Shown: piece by piece, positions 9,230 through 19,296 of the stretch
Position numbering within the stretch: the stretch's first letter is position 1
How the letters are laid out: every line of letters starts with the position of its first letter
Source of the DNA: an uncultured Opitutia bacterium
Lineage (GTDB): Bacteria; Verrucomicrobiota; Verrucomicrobiia; Opitutales; Opitutaceae
DNA length: 64,000 nucleotides
Direction of reading: 5' to 3'
Assembly (NCBI GenBank): GCA_903825285.1
Contig: CAIJZY010000006.1
Location: 1 to 64,000 of the forward strand
Made by a program: the position numbers and the translations under genes
Notes under the pieces: model-generated
The model's input: the letters and a program-made list of their open reading frames with translations, nothing else
What the model was told of the DNA's origin: nothing
Database searches by the model: none

Positions 9230-10480
9230 ATGGAAAACTCCGCCTCTCCCCGTCGCGTGGTCGTCACCGGCCTCGGCGCCGTCGTCTCCATCGGTCATAC
9301 GGTGGACGCCTTCTGGGCCAGCCTGATCGCCGGCCGCTCGGGCATTGACCGCGTCACCCACTTCGACTCGACCGCGTACTCCAGCCAGATCGGCGCCGAG
9401 GTGCGCGACTGGGACGCGGCGCAATTCATGGACCCGAAGGAGGCGCGGCGCAACGACCGCTACACGCACTTCGCCTTCGCCGCGGCGCGGCAGGCAGTGA
9501 AGGACTCGAACCTCGACGTCACCCATGAGAACGGGGACCGCGTCGGCGTCATCGTCGGCTCCGGCATCGGCGGCATGCAGACGATCGAGACGCAGCACGA
9601 CGTCATGCGTCAGCGCGGCCCGCGCAAGGTCTCGCCGTTCATGATCCCCTCGCTGATCGGCAACATGGCCAGCGGCCTGATCGCGATCGACCTCGGCGCG
9701 CGCGGCCCGAACTTCGGCATCGTCTCGGCCTGCGCCACGGGCACCCACGCGATCGGCGAGGCGTTCCATGCCATCCGCCGCGGCGACGCCGACGTGATGG
9801 TGGCCGGCGGCAGCGAGGCCTCCATCACCGAGCAGGCCTACGCGGGCTTCTGCTCGATGAAGGCCATGAGCACCCGCAACGACGACCCGAAGCGGGCCTG
9901 CCGGCCGTTCGACAAGCACCGCGACGGCTTCATCATGGGCGAGGGCTCCGGCATCCTCGTGCTGGAGCTGCTCGAGCACGCCCAGGCGCGCGGCGCCCGC
10001 ATCTACTGCGAGCTCGTCGGCTACGCGGCCACGTGCGACGCCTTCCACATCACCCAGCCCGACCCCGAGGGGCGCGGCCTCTCGCTCGCGATGCGCCGCG
10101 CGCTGGCCTGCGGCGGCGTCCTGCCCGAGCAGGTGGACTACATCAACGCTCACGGCACCTCCACGCCCTACAACGACAAGTTCGAGACCCTCGCGATCAA
10201 GAAGGTCTTCGGCGAGCACGCCCGGAAGGTCGCGATCAGCTCGACGAAGTCCATGACCGGCCACCTCCTCGGCGCCGCCGGCGGGATCGAGTCCGTCATC
10301 TCGGTCAAGACCATCCAGACCGGCATGATCGCGCCGACCATCAACCTGGAGGAGCCGGATCCGGACTGCGACCTCGACTATGTCCCGCTCCACGCGCGCG
10401 CGGCCCGCGTGCGCACGGTGCTGAGCAACAACCTCGGCTTCGGCGGCCAGAACGCCGCCGTGGTGTTCCGCGCCCTGTAG
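9230..10480 (+). CDS. fabF: 3-oxoacyl-[acyl-carrier-protein] synthase II
   Basis: The 416-residue condensing enzyme extends acyl-ACP with malonyl-ACP. The thiolase-fold active site is complete: C168 (VSACATGTH), H308 ([11 protein letters not shown]) and H345 ([12 protein letters not shown]). Length and motifs match FabF rather than FabB in details such as the GTSTPYND stretch. It lies 100 bases downstream of acpP beyond a terminator and 11 bases upstream of a lytic transglycosylase gene. Confidence 0.95.
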   Translation: MENSASPRRVVVTGLGAVVSIGHTVDAFWASLIAGRSGIDRVTHFDSTAYSSQIGAEVRDWDAAQFMDPKEARRNDRYTHFAFAAARQAVKDSNLDVTHENGDRVGVIVGSGIGGMQTIETQHDVMRQRGPRKVSPFMIPSLIGNMASGLIAIDLGARGPNFGIVSACATGTHAIGEAFHAIRRGDADVMVAGGSEASITEQAYAGFCSMKAMSTRNDDPKRACRPFDKHRDGFIMGEGSGILVLELLEHAQARGARIYCELVGYAATCDAFHITQPDPEGRGLSLAMRRALACGGVLPEQVDYINAHGTSTPYNDKFETLAIKKVFGEHARKVAISSTKSMTGHLLGAAGGIESVISVKTIQTGMIAPTINLEEPDPDCDLDYVPLHARAARVRTVLSNNLGFGGQNAAVVFRAL

Positions 10481-10491
10481 CGGCGAAAGCC

Positions 10492-11016
10492 ATGCGTGCG
10501 TCCGGCCTGCTCCTCCTGGTGCTCGCCCTCGCCGCCTGCACCCGGCCCGCCCCGCCGGCGGAGCCGCCGCCCACCCGGCCCGAGATCTGGGCGGCCATCC
10601 AGCCGCTCGCGGCCCGCTACCGGATCGCACCGGGCTTCATCTACGCCCTCGTGGCGGCCGAGTCGGACTTCAACCCGCAGGCCCGCAATGGCCAGGCGCG
10701 GGGACTCCTCCAGCTCACGCCCGCGGCGTGGCGGGCCGTGTCGAAGGCCCCGTACGAGCCGACGGTCTGGGACTGGCGCGCCAACCTGGAGGCGGGCATC
10801 GATTACCTTGCCTATTCCCGCGCCTATCTGCACCGCCGGACGGCTTTTTCCTATCCACTGCTCCTGGCATCCTTCCACTACGGCCTGGACTACGTGGAAG
10901 AGCGGCAATTCGACATCGGCCGCATCGCCGTGCCTCCCAGTCCGATCTATCGTCAGTTGTGGGACGGCAACCTGGAGCCGGTTGCGCCGCCCGGCGGCGC
11001 AACCGGCTCCAGGTGA
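10492..11016 (+). CDS. lytic transglycosylase lipoprotein (SLT domain)
   Basis: A 174-residue lipoprotein that should cleave peptidoglycan glycan strands with anhydro-muramyl ends. The lipobox LALAAC puts the lipidated Cys at residue 16. The Slt-type catalytic Glu is E57 in LVAAESDFNPQARN, followed by ARGLLQLTPAAW, the family signature. The domain is short but complete to the Tyr-containing helices (YLAYSRAYL). The start ATG is 11 bases after fabF. The last 14 codons are part of a perfect 20-bp inverted repeat, so the C-terminal residues are shaped by an RNA hairpin. Confidence 0.85.
   Translation: MRASGLLLLVLALAACTRPAPPAEPPPTRPEIWAAIQPLAARYRIAPGFIYALVAAESDFNPQARNGQARGLLQLTPAAWRAVSKAPYEPTVWDWRANLEAGIDYLAYSRAYLHRRTAFSYPLLLASFHYGLDYVEERQFDIGRIAVPPSPIYRQLWDGNLEPVAPPGGATGSR
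10971..11013 (+). terminator. perfect 20-bp hairpin overlapping the 3' end of the transglycosylase gene
   Basis: Bases 10971-10990 are the exact reverse complement of 10994-11013, with a 3-base loop (CCG). The stem ends directly before the TGA stop at 11014. No T tract follows, so it may protect the 3' end or pause RNA polymerase rather than act as a classical terminator. Confidence 0.7.
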
Positions 11017-11111
11017 GAGTTGAAAGCTGAAAGTTGAAAGCCAGGCCCGGGAAAATGTCAGACCGGGGTTTCGGGTCCCAGGCCTTTCATCTTTCAACCT
11101 TCAACTCGCAA
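11013..11111. repeat. inverted heptad-word array A
   Basis: The left arm holds heptads in strict register (11013-11040) with the core word TTGAAAG at 11020 and 11034 and CTGAAAG at 11027. The right arm (11084-11111) holds CTTTCAT, CTTTCAA, CCTTCAA and CTCGCAA, the inverted version of the same words. The centre is GC-rich. It separates the convergent transglycosylase and hybrid-kinase genes, and the right arm runs into the last codons of the kinase. Same word family as the array at 34707-34796. Confidence 0.75.
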
Positions 11112-12900
11112 CAGGCTTGCCCCGAGCAAGCCATTTCCCAAGGCAGGCATGCAGCTCCTCGCGGCGGACGGGCTTGGCGAGAAAGTCATCCATGCCGGCC
11201 GCGGCGCAGGCCGCGCGGTCCTCGCTCAGCGCATTGGCGGTGAGGGCGATGATCGGCAGCCGTCGGCCGGCGAGCTTGGTGCGGATGCGCTGCGTGGCCT
11301 CGTAGCCGTCCATGCCCGGCATCTGGCAGTCCATCAGCACGACATCCCAATTGCCGCGCACGGCGAGGTCGGCGGCGGTCTCGCCGTTGTCCACGACGGT
11401 GCACTCGAGGCCCGCCTTCTCGAGCATGAGGCGAATGACCTGCTGGTTCACCCGGTCGTCCTCCACGATCAGCACGCGGCCGTGCAGCGGCTGGAGTCCC
11501 ACGCCCGCCGCGGCCGGCGCCGGCGCGGTCTCGGCCGCGACCGGGAGGGTGACGTCGAAGCGGAACTCCGAGCCCTGGCCGGGCTCGCTCTGCACGGTGA
11601 TGAGCCCGTGCATGCGCTCCACGAGGCGCTGCGAGATCGCGAGGCCCAGGCCCGTGCCGCCGAAGCGCCGGCTCATCGAGCTGTCAGCCTGCGTGAAAAC
11701 CTGGAAGAGCCGCTGCCGCATCGACGCGTCGATGCCGATGCCGGTGTCTGTCACCGTGAACCGCACCGTCGCCGTCCGGTCGCCGCGGCCCACGGCCTCG
11801 ACCCCGACGGTGATCGAGCCGCGCTCGGTGAACTTGATCGCGTTGCCGACGAGGTTGAGCAGGACCTGCTTCAGCCGGCCGGCGTCGCCCACGACGGTGC
11901 CGGGCAGGCCGGGGCCCAGGCGGCAGACGAGCGCGAGCTGCTTGGCCCGGGCGCCGGCCTGCATCAGCTCGACCACCTCCTCGGCGGCCCCGGCGAGCGG
12001 GAAGGGCAGGGATTCGAACTCCAGTTTGCCGCTCTCGATCTTGGAGAAGTCCAGGAGGTCGTTAAGCAGCCGCAGAAGGGTGTCGGCCGAGCCGCTGGCG
12101 ATTTCCGCCTGGGTCTTCTGCTCGGGACTCAGCGGCGAGGCCTGCAGCACCTGCAGCATGCCCATGATCCCGTTCATCGGCGTGCGGATCTCATGGCTCA
12201 TGGTCGCGAGGAACTCGCTCTTCGCCAGGCTGGCGGCCTCGGCCCGCTGCTTGGCCGTGCTGAGCGTGGCGACGAGGTGCTCGTTCTCGAAGATCAGCTG
12301 GTAGAGGTGGCGGACCGCCGCATGGTGCAGGTGCGTGGTGTTGACGAGAAAACCGATGTAGACGAGGGCGACGATCACGAGGGCCATCGAGCCGGGCTCG
12401 GGAGTCGTTGCCAGCCGCACCATGATCGGGATGAACGTGCTCAGCACGTAGAGCCAGTAGCCGGCCGGCACCGGGGCCAGTGACCGGGCGGCGCCGGCGT
12501 TCAGGCCGACGATGATGCAGAGGATCAGGAGCCGCGGCAGGACCTCGTGGGTGTTGAGGTAGAACCAGCCCGCCACGCCCCAGGTCAGGCCGGCCAGCGC
12601 CAGGCCGGTGAGGAACAGGGTGCGCCACCTCGGCAGCTGGGCGGAGGCCGGGCGCAGCTGCCCAAACGCGAGGTTGAGGCCCAGCCGGAGCAACGAGATC
12701 GCCAGGATGACCGAGAACCACCAGACGTTCAGCGCGGTTGGGAAATGCTGGCCAGAGACGATCACGAGGATCGCCGCCAGGACGAAGTTCGAGAAGAGCC
12801 CGAAATTCGCCGACCGAAACAGCAGCCGGGTCATCTCATCCTCAACCCGGCGCATCACGCCAATTTCCGTGCCGGCCGAGGCTGAAGCGGGTTGCTCCAT
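11101..12900 (-). CDS. membrane hybrid histidine kinase with C-terminal receiver
   Basis: The 599-residue sensor begins with about six hydrophobic segments between residues 35 and 190 and no recognisable periplasmic sensor domain. The HisKA box follows (H236 in [13 protein letters not shown]), then the ATPase domain with DTGIGID and GTGLGLAIS motifs. A receiver domain forms the C-terminus: acidic pair in IVEDDR, phospho-acceptor D524 ([10 protein letters not shown]) and LAKPV with its Lys. Such hybrids pass phosphate from His to Asp and onward to an Hpt protein or a separate regulator, neither of which is adjacent. The stop codon lies inside the right arm of a word array. Stimulus unknown. 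Confidence 0.9.
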   Translation of the reverse strand: MEQPASASAGTEIGVMRRVEDEMTRLLFRSANFGLFSNFVLAAILVIVSGQHFPTALNVWWFSVILAISLLRLGLNLAFGQLRPASAQLPRWRTLFLTGLALAGLTWGVAGWFYLNTHEVLPRLLILCIIVGLNAGAARSLAPVPAGYWLYVLSTFIPIMVRLATTPEPGSMALVIVALVYIGFLVNTTHLHHAAVRHLYQLIFENEHLVATLSTAKQRAEAASLAKSEFLATMSHEIRTPMNGIMGMLQVLQASPLSPEQKTQAEIASGSADTLLRLLNDLLDFSKIESGKLEFESLPFPLAGAAEEVVELMQAGARAKQLALVCRLGPGLPGTVVGDAGRLKQVLLNLVGNAIKFTERGSITVGVEAVGRGDRTATVRFTVTDTGIGIDASMRQRLFQVFTQADSSMSRRFGGTGLGLAISQRLVERMHGLITVQSEPGQGSEFRFDVTLPVAAETAPAPAAAGVGLQPLHGRVLIVEDDRVNQQVIRLMLEKAGLECTVVDNGETAADLAVRGNWDVVLMDCQMPGMDGYEATQRIRTKLAGRRLPIIALTANALSEDRAACAAAGMDDFLAKPVRREELHACLGKWLARGKPVAS

Positions 12901-12980
12901 GTGACGTCAGTCTGTCCCTTGCGGGGACGGGCGAAAGCGAATTCGGACGCTGTCAGGTCCGCCGATTGGCCGGAGTAGGC

Positions 12981-13010
12981 AAAGAAAAAGCCCGCGGCGC
13001 GCCGCGGGCT
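12981..13010 (-). terminator. terminator of rpmB
   Basis: An uninterrupted 22-base palindrome at 12989-13010 (AGCCCGCGGCG with its complement) is followed on the minus strand by CTTTTTCTTT. It lies 25 bases after the rpmB stop. Confidence 0.85.
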
Positions 13011-13034
13011 GGAAAGGGAAGGAGATCGGACGAC

Positions 13035-13265
13035 TCAGGCCTTAACGACCAGGCCGGCCTTGATGGCCTTGACCGAGACCAGGATGCGCTTCGTGCCGCC
13101 ATTGGGCATCTTGACGCGGATCCGCTGCAGGTTCGGGCGGAATTTCCGCTTCGTGATCGTGGTCACGTGCGTGCCGATGCCGCCGCTCTTCTTCGACTGA
13201 CCCTTGCGGTTGATGATCGAGCCTTTGACGGGGCGACGACCGGTGATTGCACAGATTCTGGCCAT
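13035..13265 (-). CDS. rpmB: 50S ribosomal protein L28
   Basis: A 76-residue basic protein of the large ribosomal subunit. It shows the L28 pattern: MARICAITGRRPVKGS at the start, then a basic loop (SKKSGGIGTH), RKFRPNLQRIRV, and the C-terminal VSVKAIKAGLVVKA. There is no zinc-binding Cys pair, so this is the C-minus form. It is monocistronic, closed by its own terminator and separated from the upstream methyltransferase gene by 62 bases. rpmG, often its neighbour, is not here. Confidence 0.95.
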   Translation of the reverse strand: MARICAITGRRPVKGSIINRKGQSKKSGGIGTHVTTITKRKFRPNLQRIRVKMPNGGTKRILVSVKAIKAGLVVKA

Positions 13266-13327
13266 GGTTTTTGAGTGGTTAAAGGGTCACACGTAAAGGT
13301 CGGGCCAAGGGCGACGCAAGGGGAATT

Positions 13328-14314
13328 TTAGAGGCGCCGCGCATGCAGGACCTGGAACTTCTGGCCGAGGTGCGTGGGATGCAGCAACTGCAGGAGCGAA
13401 AGCTTCTTGGGACTGAAACGCGCGGCCTCCGCGGCGGTGATCGCGGCGATGAATTCGCCGGCGTGGCGGATGAAGAACGCCTCCTGCGACTCCACCTCGG
13501 CCTGGCCGAAGCCGGCACCGCGGAGACGGTCCGCCAGCCAGTCCCAGCACACGTGGCAGGTGAGGTCCTGCTCGCCGGGCTGGGCCAGCAGGTCGTTCGA
13601 CTGCGTGTGCCGATGGTAGGCCCGGGCCGTGCCCGCGGGTGTGGCTTCCGTCAGCTCGCGCCAGGATTTTCCGTAGTCGCACGCGACAAACAGCCCGGTC
13701 CAGGGCTGGGCCGCCAGCCGCGCCGCAAGGTCTGCGGCCGCCACCGGGGCATCGATGACGTAGCCCTCGGGCGCCGTGGCGGGCAGGGAGACGTCCAACG
13801 GGCGCGTCACCACGACTTCGACAAAACCGCCATCCTGCTCGCGCACGCCCAGCTCCTGCCAGACCGGACCGCGGAAGACGAACCGCCGGAATGGCTGCGC
13901 GTCGAACAGCTCGTTCGAGAACACCACGCACCGCCCGGCCAGCTCCAGCGGATCGCCCAGCCGCAGCGTGCGGGTCGCGCCGAAGGGATGCTCGACGCCG
14001 GCTAGGACGCCGCCGCCCGGCTCCGCGCCGATTTCCACGAAAGTGTAGCCCCGCAGGTCCTGGCCCGTCAGCAGCTGCGCCGCCGCCGCCGCGACCAGGC
14101 CGCCGAACACGGGCCCGCTGGTGCTCGCCGTGAAAAAGTCCGTGCCCGGGCCGTACCCCACGCGCGGTGCGCTGCGGCGATAGTAGCCGGCCTCGGGGTG
14201 ATAGAGCGCGAGCGCCATGAACTCGTCAAACGGCAGCGCCCCGCCCGCGCCGGCGCGGGCGCGGAAGGCGGCGACAAATTCCGCGGCGGGAGGCGGCAGG
14301 GATGACGAACCCAT
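13328..14314 (-). CDS. SAM-dependent methyltransferase, MidA/NDUFAF7 family
   Basis: A 328-residue protein of the DUF185 (COG1565) family. The opening FDEFMALALYHPEAGYYRR and YGPGTDFFTAS are hallmarks, the SAM site is FVEIGAEPGG (G-x-G-type motif I), and FSNELFDAQPFRRFV follows as in the family. In eukaryotes NDUFAF7 dimethylates an Arg of a complex I subunit; the bacterial substrate is not known. Divergent from ctpA with only 16 bases between start codons, so the two promoters must overlap the coding starts or each other. Confidence 0.85.
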   Translation of the reverse strand: MGSSSLPPPAAEFVAAFRARAGAGGALPFDEFMALALYHPEAGYYRRSAPRVGYGPGTDFFTASTSGPVFGGLVAAAAAQLLTGQDLRGYTFVEIGAEPGGGVLAGVEHPFGATRTLRLGDPLELAGRCVVFSNELFDAQPFRRFVFRGPVWQELGVREQDGGFVEVVVTRPLDVSLPATAPEGYVIDAPVAAADLAARLAAQPWTGLFVACDYGKSWRELTEATPAGTARAYHRHTQSNDLLAQPGEQDLTCHVCWDWLADRLRGAGFGQAEVESQEAFFIRHAGEFIAAITAAEAARFSPKKLSLLQLLHPTHLGQKFQVLHARRL

Positions 14315-14330
14315 TTACAAAGCGAAGCAG

Positions 14331-15644
14331 ATGCACACAGTCACCCCGATGCTCAAACGCATTCTCACCCTCGCCGCCGGCATCGTGCTGGGCTTCGGCC
14401 TCGCGGTCGCCGCGGGCCGGGTGGCGCTCGCGTGGGGTATCTTCCCCGACCGGGAACTCAGCCATGCCTCGGCCTACGTGAAGGAGGTCCTGCAGCTGGT
14501 GAACGAGAACTATGTGGACGCACCCGCCGTCGGCTACGACCACCTGGCAAAGTCCGCCATCCATGGACTGGTCGAATCGCTCGACCCGCATTCCGAGTTC
14601 CTCGAGTCGAAGGACTATTCCACGCTGGAGGAGGAGCTCAGCGGCGATTTCAGCGGCATCGGCGTCCAGGTCGAGCTGCGCAAGGGCCGGGTGGTGGTCA
14701 TCGCGCCCATCGCCGGCTCGCCCGGCGAGCGCGCCGGCATCCAGCGCGGCGACGAGATCCTGCGGGTGGACGGCAAGGCGCTCGAGAAGGGGCTGTCCAT
14801 GGACGCGGTCGTCGACCGCCTGCGGGGCCAGCCCGGGACCAAGGTGGTGGTGGGCCTGCTCCGCCCGGGCACGGGCCGCAGCTTCGAGCTCACACTCAAG
14901 CGCGAGCTCATCAAGCAGGCCAGCGTCCGCGTCGCGCGCGTGCTGCCGCCGCACACGGGCTACATCCAGATCGCCGAGTTTTCCGAGCACACGGGCGACG
15001 AGTTCATCGAGGCCCTGAACAAGCTGCTGAAGCAGGACATCGACGGTCTCGTCATCGACCTGCGCGGCAACCCCGGCGGGCTGCTCGATGCCGCCGTCGA
15101 GGTGGCGGAGCCGTTCTTCCGCAAGAACGAGCTCATCGTCTACACCCAGGGCCGCAAGCCGTCCGACCGCGAGGAGTACCGTGCCAGCGTGGACGAGGAG
15201 CCCCTGACGCTGCCCGTGGCCGTCCTGATCAACGCCGGCAGCGCCAGCGCGGCCGAGGTCGTGACCGGCGCGCTCAAGGACACCGGCCGCGCCGTCATCG
15301 TCGGCGAGCGCTCCTTCGGCAAGGGCTCCGTCCAGTCCATCTTCAAGCTCAAGAACGGCGAGGGCCTGCGCCTCACCACGGCCCGCTACTACACGCCCAG
15401 CGGCGTCAGCATCCACGAGAAGGGCATCGCCCCGCAGGTGGAGGTGGTAATGACGCCGGACGAGGACGCGAAGCTGCGGCTGCAGCGCCTGCGGCCCGAT
15501 GTGTCGGATCCCGCGGAGTTCAAGGAGCGCTTCGGCTTCCTGCCGATTGCGGACCGCCAGCTGCAGGCCGCGCTCGACGTGCTGAAGGGCGTCAACCTGT
15601 TCGACACGGCGGCCGCGCCCGCGCCGTCGGCCCGGCTGCCATGA
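14331..15644 (+). CDS. carboxyl-terminal processing protease (S41 family)
   Basis: A 437-residue periplasmic serine protease anchored by an N-terminal hydrophobic segment (residues 9-36). A PDZ domain lies at about 105-190 (FSGIGVQVELR with GDEILRVDGKA). The catalytic core carries LRGNPGG, the nucleophile Ser306 in NAGSASAAEV and general base Lys331 in SFGKGSVQ. Such proteases trim C-termini of envelope proteins and peptidoglycan hydrolases. The ATG at 14331 is chosen because it just precedes the membrane segment; the ATG at 14349 is also possible. The TGA overlaps the ATG of tsaD. Confidence 0.9.
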   Translation: MHTVTPMLKRILTLAAGIVLGFGLAVAAGRVALAWGIFPDRELSHASAYVKEVLQLVNENYVDAPAVGYDHLAKSAIHGLVESLDPHSEFLESKDYSTLEEELSGDFSGIGVQVELRKGRVVVIAPIAGSPGERAGIQRGDEILRVDGKALEKGLSMDAVVDRLRGQPGTKVVVGLLRPGTGRSFELTLKRELIKQASVRVARVLPPHTGYIQIAEFSEHTGDEFIEALNKLLKQDIDGLVIDLRGNPGGLLDAAVEVAEPFFRKNELIVYTQGRKPSDREEYRASVDEEPLTLPVAVLINAGSASAAEVVTGALKDTGRAVIVGERSFGKGSVQSIFKLKNGEGLRLTTARYYTPSGVSIHEKGIAPQVEVVMTPDEDAKLRLQRLRPDVSDPAEFKERFGFLPIADRQLQAALDVLKGVNLFDTAAAPAPSARLP

Positions 15645-16675
15645 TCCTGGCGCTGGAAAGTTCCTGCGACGAGACGGCGGTGGCGCTCTTCGACCCGGCC
15701 CGCGGGCTGGCAGGCGAATGGGTGCAGAGCCAGATCGCCCTGCACGGCCGGCATGGCGGCGTGGTGCCCGACCTGGCCACGCGCGAGCATCTCCGGAATT
15801 TCCCGCCGCTGCTGGCCCAGGCGCAGGCGGAAGTCGGCTTGGGTAACGTCTCAACCGTCGCGGTGACAAATGGCCCCGGCCTGGCCGCGTGCCTCGCCGT
15901 CGGCGTCGCGGCGGCGAAGGCCCTCGCGCTGGCGCGGCGCGTGCCGGTCGTGGGCGTGAACCACCTGCGGGGCCATGTGTGGTCGCCCTTCATCGCGCGG
16001 CACGCGGCCGCGCCGGCGGAGTTTGCGGACGGCCTCGCCGCGCGGCTGCCGCACCTCGGGCTCATTGTCTCGGGCGGCAACACGGTGCTGTTCGTGCTCG
16101 GCGCGGACCGCAGCGTGCGCGTGCTGTCCTCGACCCGCGACGACGCGGCGGGCGAGGCGCTGGACAAGGGCGCGAAGCTGCTGGGGCTCGGTTATCCCGG
16201 CGGGCCCCTGATCGAGCGGCTGGCGGCCGGCGGGCGTCCCGACGCCTACGATTTTCCCCGCGGCATCGGCCGCCGGGACGACCTCGACTTCAGTTTTTCC
16301 GGCGTGAAGACGAGCCTCCGCTACCTGATCGAGAAGCTGTCGCCCGCCGAGGTGGCGGCGCGGCTGCCGGACCTCTGCGCCAGCTATCAGCAGGCGGTGA
16401 TCGACGCGCTGGTGCGGAAGACACGGGCCGCGCTGCGGCAGGGCGAGGGCGGTTACCGCAGCCTCGGCTTGTCGGGCGGCGTGGCCAACAACGGCACCCT
16501 CCGCGCCGCGCTGGCCGCCCTCGCGCAGCGCGAGCGGATCGAGTGTCTCGCGGCGCAACCGCGGCACACCGGCGACAACGCCGGCATGATCGCCTTCGCC
16601 GCGTGGGCGGATCCGGCGGGGACGGACCGCGCCGCCGGCCTGGATCTCCGCGTGGAGCCGAGCGCGGGGCTGTAG
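15641..16675 (+). CDS. tsaD: tRNA N6-adenosine threonylcarbamoyltransferase
   Basis: The 344-residue subunit transfers threonylcarbamoyl from TC-AMP to A37 of ANN-decoding tRNAs, working with TsaB and TsaE. The ASKHA signature starts the protein (MILALESSCDETAVA). The metal-binding histidines are H108 and H112 in NHLRGH, and VSGGNTVL and the C-terminal HTGDNAGMIA match the family. Start overlaps the ctpA stop by four bases (ATGA), giving coupled translation. Convergent with rpoN. Confidence 0.95.
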   Translation: MILALESSCDETAVALFDPARGLAGEWVQSQIALHGRHGGVVPDLATREHLRNFPPLLAQAQAEVGLGNVSTVAVTNGPGLAACLAVGVAAAKALALARRVPVVGVNHLRGHVWSPFIARHAAAPAEFADGLAARLPHLGLIVSGGNTVLFVLGADRSVRVLSSTRDDAAGEALDKGAKLLGLGYPGGPLIERLAAGGRPDAYDFPRGIGRRDDLDFSFSGVKTSLRYLIEKLSPAEVAARLPDLCASYQQAVIDALVRKTRAALRQGEGGYRSLGLSGGVANNGTLRAALAALAQRERIECLAAQPRHTGDNAGMIAFAAWADPAGTDRAAGLDLRVEPSAGL

Positions 16676-16676
16676 C

Positions 16677-16700
16677 ATGCCGGATCCCGAAATCCGGCAT
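16677..16700. terminator. hairpin between convergent tsaD and rpoN
   Basis: ATGCCGGAT (16677-16685) pairs with ATCCGGCAT (16692-16700) around a six-base loop. It fills the 24 bases between the tsaD and rpoN stop codons, so it can serve both strands. No T tract. Confidence 0.5.
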
Positions 16701-18172
16701 CACTTGTAGTCCCGGCGCAGGTTGCTCGGCAGGATGCCCAGCTCCTCGCGGTACTTGGCGACGGTGCGGCGGGCGAGGGTGAGGCCCTTTTCCTGGAGCT
16801 TCACGACCAGCTCCTGGTCGCTCAGCGGCGCGCCCTTGTCCTCGATGGCGACGAGGTCGGCGAGCATCTCCTTCACGCTGGTGTTGGACACCGAGGCGCC
16901 GCTGTCGGCGCGATAGCCGGTGGTGAAGAAAAACTTGAAGTCGAAGATCCCGTGCGGGGTCTTCATGAACTTGTTCGCGATGGCGCGGCTGACGGTCGTC
17001 TCGTGGACGCCCACGATGTCCGCGATCTGCGTCATGGTGAGCGGCTGGAGGTGGGCGGTGCCCTTCTCAAAGAACGGCGCCTGGGCCTTGATGATCTCCC
17101 GCGTGATCCGCTCGATCGTCCGCTGGCGCTGCTCGATGGAATCGATCAGGAACTTGCCCGAGCGCATACGCTCGGCGAGGTAGTCCTTCTCCTCCTTGGA
17201 CAGGGTGCCCTTGGCGATGAGGTCGCGGTAGGTGCTCGAGATGCGCAGCCGCGGGATGTAGTCGCTGTTGAGCTCGATCTTCCACTCCTTGCCGTCCTGC
17301 TCGACGATGACGTCCGGCACGACGACCCGGTTGTTGTCCTCGGCGAAGCGGCGGCCGGGGGCGGGGTCGAGTTTGCCGATCTCCTCGATGGCGGCCTGGA
17401 TGTCATCGGCGGGGGCGGCGAGCTTCCGGGCGAGCTCCGGGATGCGCCGGCGGGCGAGCAGCTCGAACTGGTCGCGGATCATGCGCGCGGCGAGCGAGTC
17501 GCCCCGGCCCTTGGCCCGGAGCTGGGCGATGAGGCACTCGGCGAGGGTCTGGCTGCCGATGCCCGGCGGATCGAACCCCTGCAGGAGCTTCAGCGCCTCC
17601 AGCACGGTCTCGTAGGGCAGCCCGGTCTGCAGCGCGATGTCCGCCGGCGACTGCGAGAGGTAGCCGCGGTCATCCAGGCTGCCCACCAGGTGGCGGAGCG
17701 CGGCCAGCGTCGCCGGCGCGAGCGCGTCGAGGGCCACCTGCTGCAGCAGGTGCTCCTGCAGGGAGGTCTCGCTGACGAGCGAGTCGAAGAAGTGCTGGCG
17801 CCGCTCCGCGTCCTCCGCGGTGTGGGGCTGGGCGCCGCCGGCGCTCGCCATGTGGTCGCGCCAGTCCTGGTCGATCTTGCCGAGGATCTCAAACTGCTTG
17901 GTGAAATCCATCTCGTCGCGCCGCGCGTCGTCCGCGCTGTTGGCGGCCCCGGTCTCGTCCTCGGCCTGGCTGGCGGCGAGCTTGTCGAGGCTCTCGCCGT
18001 CCATCGGCTGCTCCTCGAGCGTGGGGTTGGATTGCAGCTCCTCCTGGATGACCGAGCGGAGATCAAGCGCGGCGACCTGCAGGATTTTCAGCGAATGCCG
18101 AAGCTGCGGCGCAAGAACGAGGGACTGGGTCTGGCGCTGGCGAAGGTCGTGACTAAATCCTGGCCCGCTCAT
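16700..18172 (-). CDS. rpoN: RNA polymerase sigma-54 factor
   Basis: A 490-residue alternative sigma factor that needs AAA+ activators to open promoters of the GG-N10-GC type. Region I is Gln/Leu-rich (QRQTQSLVLAPQLRHSLKILQ region), an acidic region II follows, and region III has the core-binding and HTH segments (TQIADIVGVHETTVSRAI). The RpoN box ARRTVAKYRE is at 467-476. No activator protein is encoded nearby. It is preceded by a Ser/Thr kinase gene on the same strand with a 24-base gap. Confidence 0.96.
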   Translation of the reverse strand: MSGPGFSHDLRQRQTQSLVLAPQLRHSLKILQVAALDLRSVIQEELQSNPTLEEQPMDGESLDKLAASQAEDETGAANSADDARRDEMDFTKQFEILGKIDQDWRDHMASAGGAQPHTAEDAERRQHFFDSLVSETSLQEHLLQQVALDALAPATLAALRHLVGSLDDRGYLSQSPADIALQTGLPYETVLEALKLLQGFDPPGIGSQTLAECLIAQLRAKGRGDSLAARMIRDQFELLARRRIPELARKLAAPADDIQAAIEEIGKLDPAPGRRFAEDNNRVVVPDVIVEQDGKEWKIELNSDYIPRLRISSTYRDLIAKGTLSKEEKDYLAERMRSGKFLIDSIEQRQRTIERITREIIKAQAPFFEKGTAHLQPLTMTQIADIVGVHETTVSRAIANKFMKTPHGIFDFKFFFTTGYRADSGASVSNTSVKEMLADLVAIEDKGAPLSDQELVVKLQEKGLTLARRTVAKYREELGILPSNLRRDYK

Positions 18173-18196
18173 GAGCTGGGGGATGGCCGGATGTCC

Positions 18197-19183
18197 TCAT
18201 AGCTTGGGGACGAGCGGGGGGCGCGAGGACAGCGAGGTGCCGCCGGGGTCACTGATGCCGAAGAGTTCCTTGATGTAGACGCCGAGCTTCTCGTTGGTGG
18301 GGCCGTAACGGTCGCTGTAAAGGTACATCTCGAGGTCCGTGAGCATCTCGAACGCGGACTGGTAGCGCTGGTCGCGGTCGCGGAGGAGGGCCTTCTGGAT
18401 GATCGCCTCGAGGCGGGGCTCGATGTCGTCCCGCATCGTGCTGAACTTCGGGATGGCCATCGTCAGGATGTTCCGGCGCGACTGCGTGCGGTCGAGCGAG
18501 CGGAACAGGTTCTTGCCGAGCAGCAGCTCGGTCAGGACGATGCCCAGCGGGAAGAGGTCCGCGCGGGCGTCGGTCACCGCGTAGTTGGCCTGCTCGGGGG
18601 AGAGGTACTCGTCCTTGCCCGCGATGACCTTGCCTTCCTCGTTGTACATCAGGTCGAGGGCCTTCGCGATGCCGAAGTCGGTCAGCTTCACGTCGCCCTC
18701 GTAGGCCAGCAGCACGTTCTTCGGGCCGATGTCGCGGTGGACGATGTTGAGGTGCCGGCCCTCGCGGTCGCACTTCTGGTGGGCGTAGGCGAGGCCGCGG
18801 GCGATGCGGGAGATGATGAAGGCCGCGAGCTCGACCGGGATCTTCCGTCCCAGCGCGCGGTGCTTTTCGATGAAGACCTCCAGGTTCATGCCCCGGACAA
18901 ACTCCATCACCATGAAGTACTGGCCGCCGATCTGGCCGAGATGGTACGTCTGGACGATGTTCGTGTGGATGAGGTCCGCCACCAGGCGCGCCTCGCCGAT
19001 GAAATTCTTCTGAAACTCCTCGATGGCGGAGAATTCCTCGCGGATCAGCTTCACGGCGACGACCTTCTTGAAGTTGCCCGCGCCGAGCTGCACCGCCTCG
19101 TAGACGACGCCCATGCCGCCTTCCGCCAGCTTGCGGATCATCTCGTAGTGAATCTCGTTGAAAATGTGTTTGATGGACGCCAC
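18197..19183 (-). CDS. serine/threonine protein kinase (Hanks type)
   Basis: A 328-residue soluble kinase. The Gly-rich loop is [12 protein letters not shown] (19-30), ATP-binding Lys is K45 (VVAVKLI), the catalytic loop is HRDIGPKN (149-156) and DFG is at 169-171. In the catalytic loop the Lys that usually follows HRD-x is replaced by Gly, a variant also met in other bacterial kinases (HRDISPxN type). There is no membrane segment and no C-terminal sensor repeat, unlike PknB. It stands directly upstream of rpoN, so the two may be co-transcribed; a functional link is not shown. Substrate unknown. Confidence 0.9.
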   Translation of the reverse strand: MASIKHIFNEIHYEMIRKLAEGGMGVVYEAVQLGAGNFKKVVAVKLIREEFSAIEEFQKNFIGEARLVADLIHTNIVQTYHLGQIGGQYFMVMEFVRGMNLEVFIEKHRALGRKIPVELAAFIISRIARGLAYAHQKCDREGRHLNIVHRDIGPKNVLLAYEGDVKLTDFGIAKALDLMYNEEGKVIAGKDEYLSPEQANYAVTDARADLFPLGIVLTELLLGKNLFRSLDRTQSRRNILTMAIPKFSTMRDDIEPRLEAIIQKALLRDRDQRYQSAFEMLTDLEMYLYSDRYGPTNEKLGVYIKELFGISDPGGTSLSSRPPLVPKL

Positions 19184-19296
19184 GGAGGACTAGAAAAGAC
19201 GCCGCGGGCGCGACTGGCAAGAGTGCAGTCGAGATTCGGCGTGAAATCTGCTGCGCCGGCATTTGACAGCCGCGCCGGCGATTCTACGGTGCGGTC

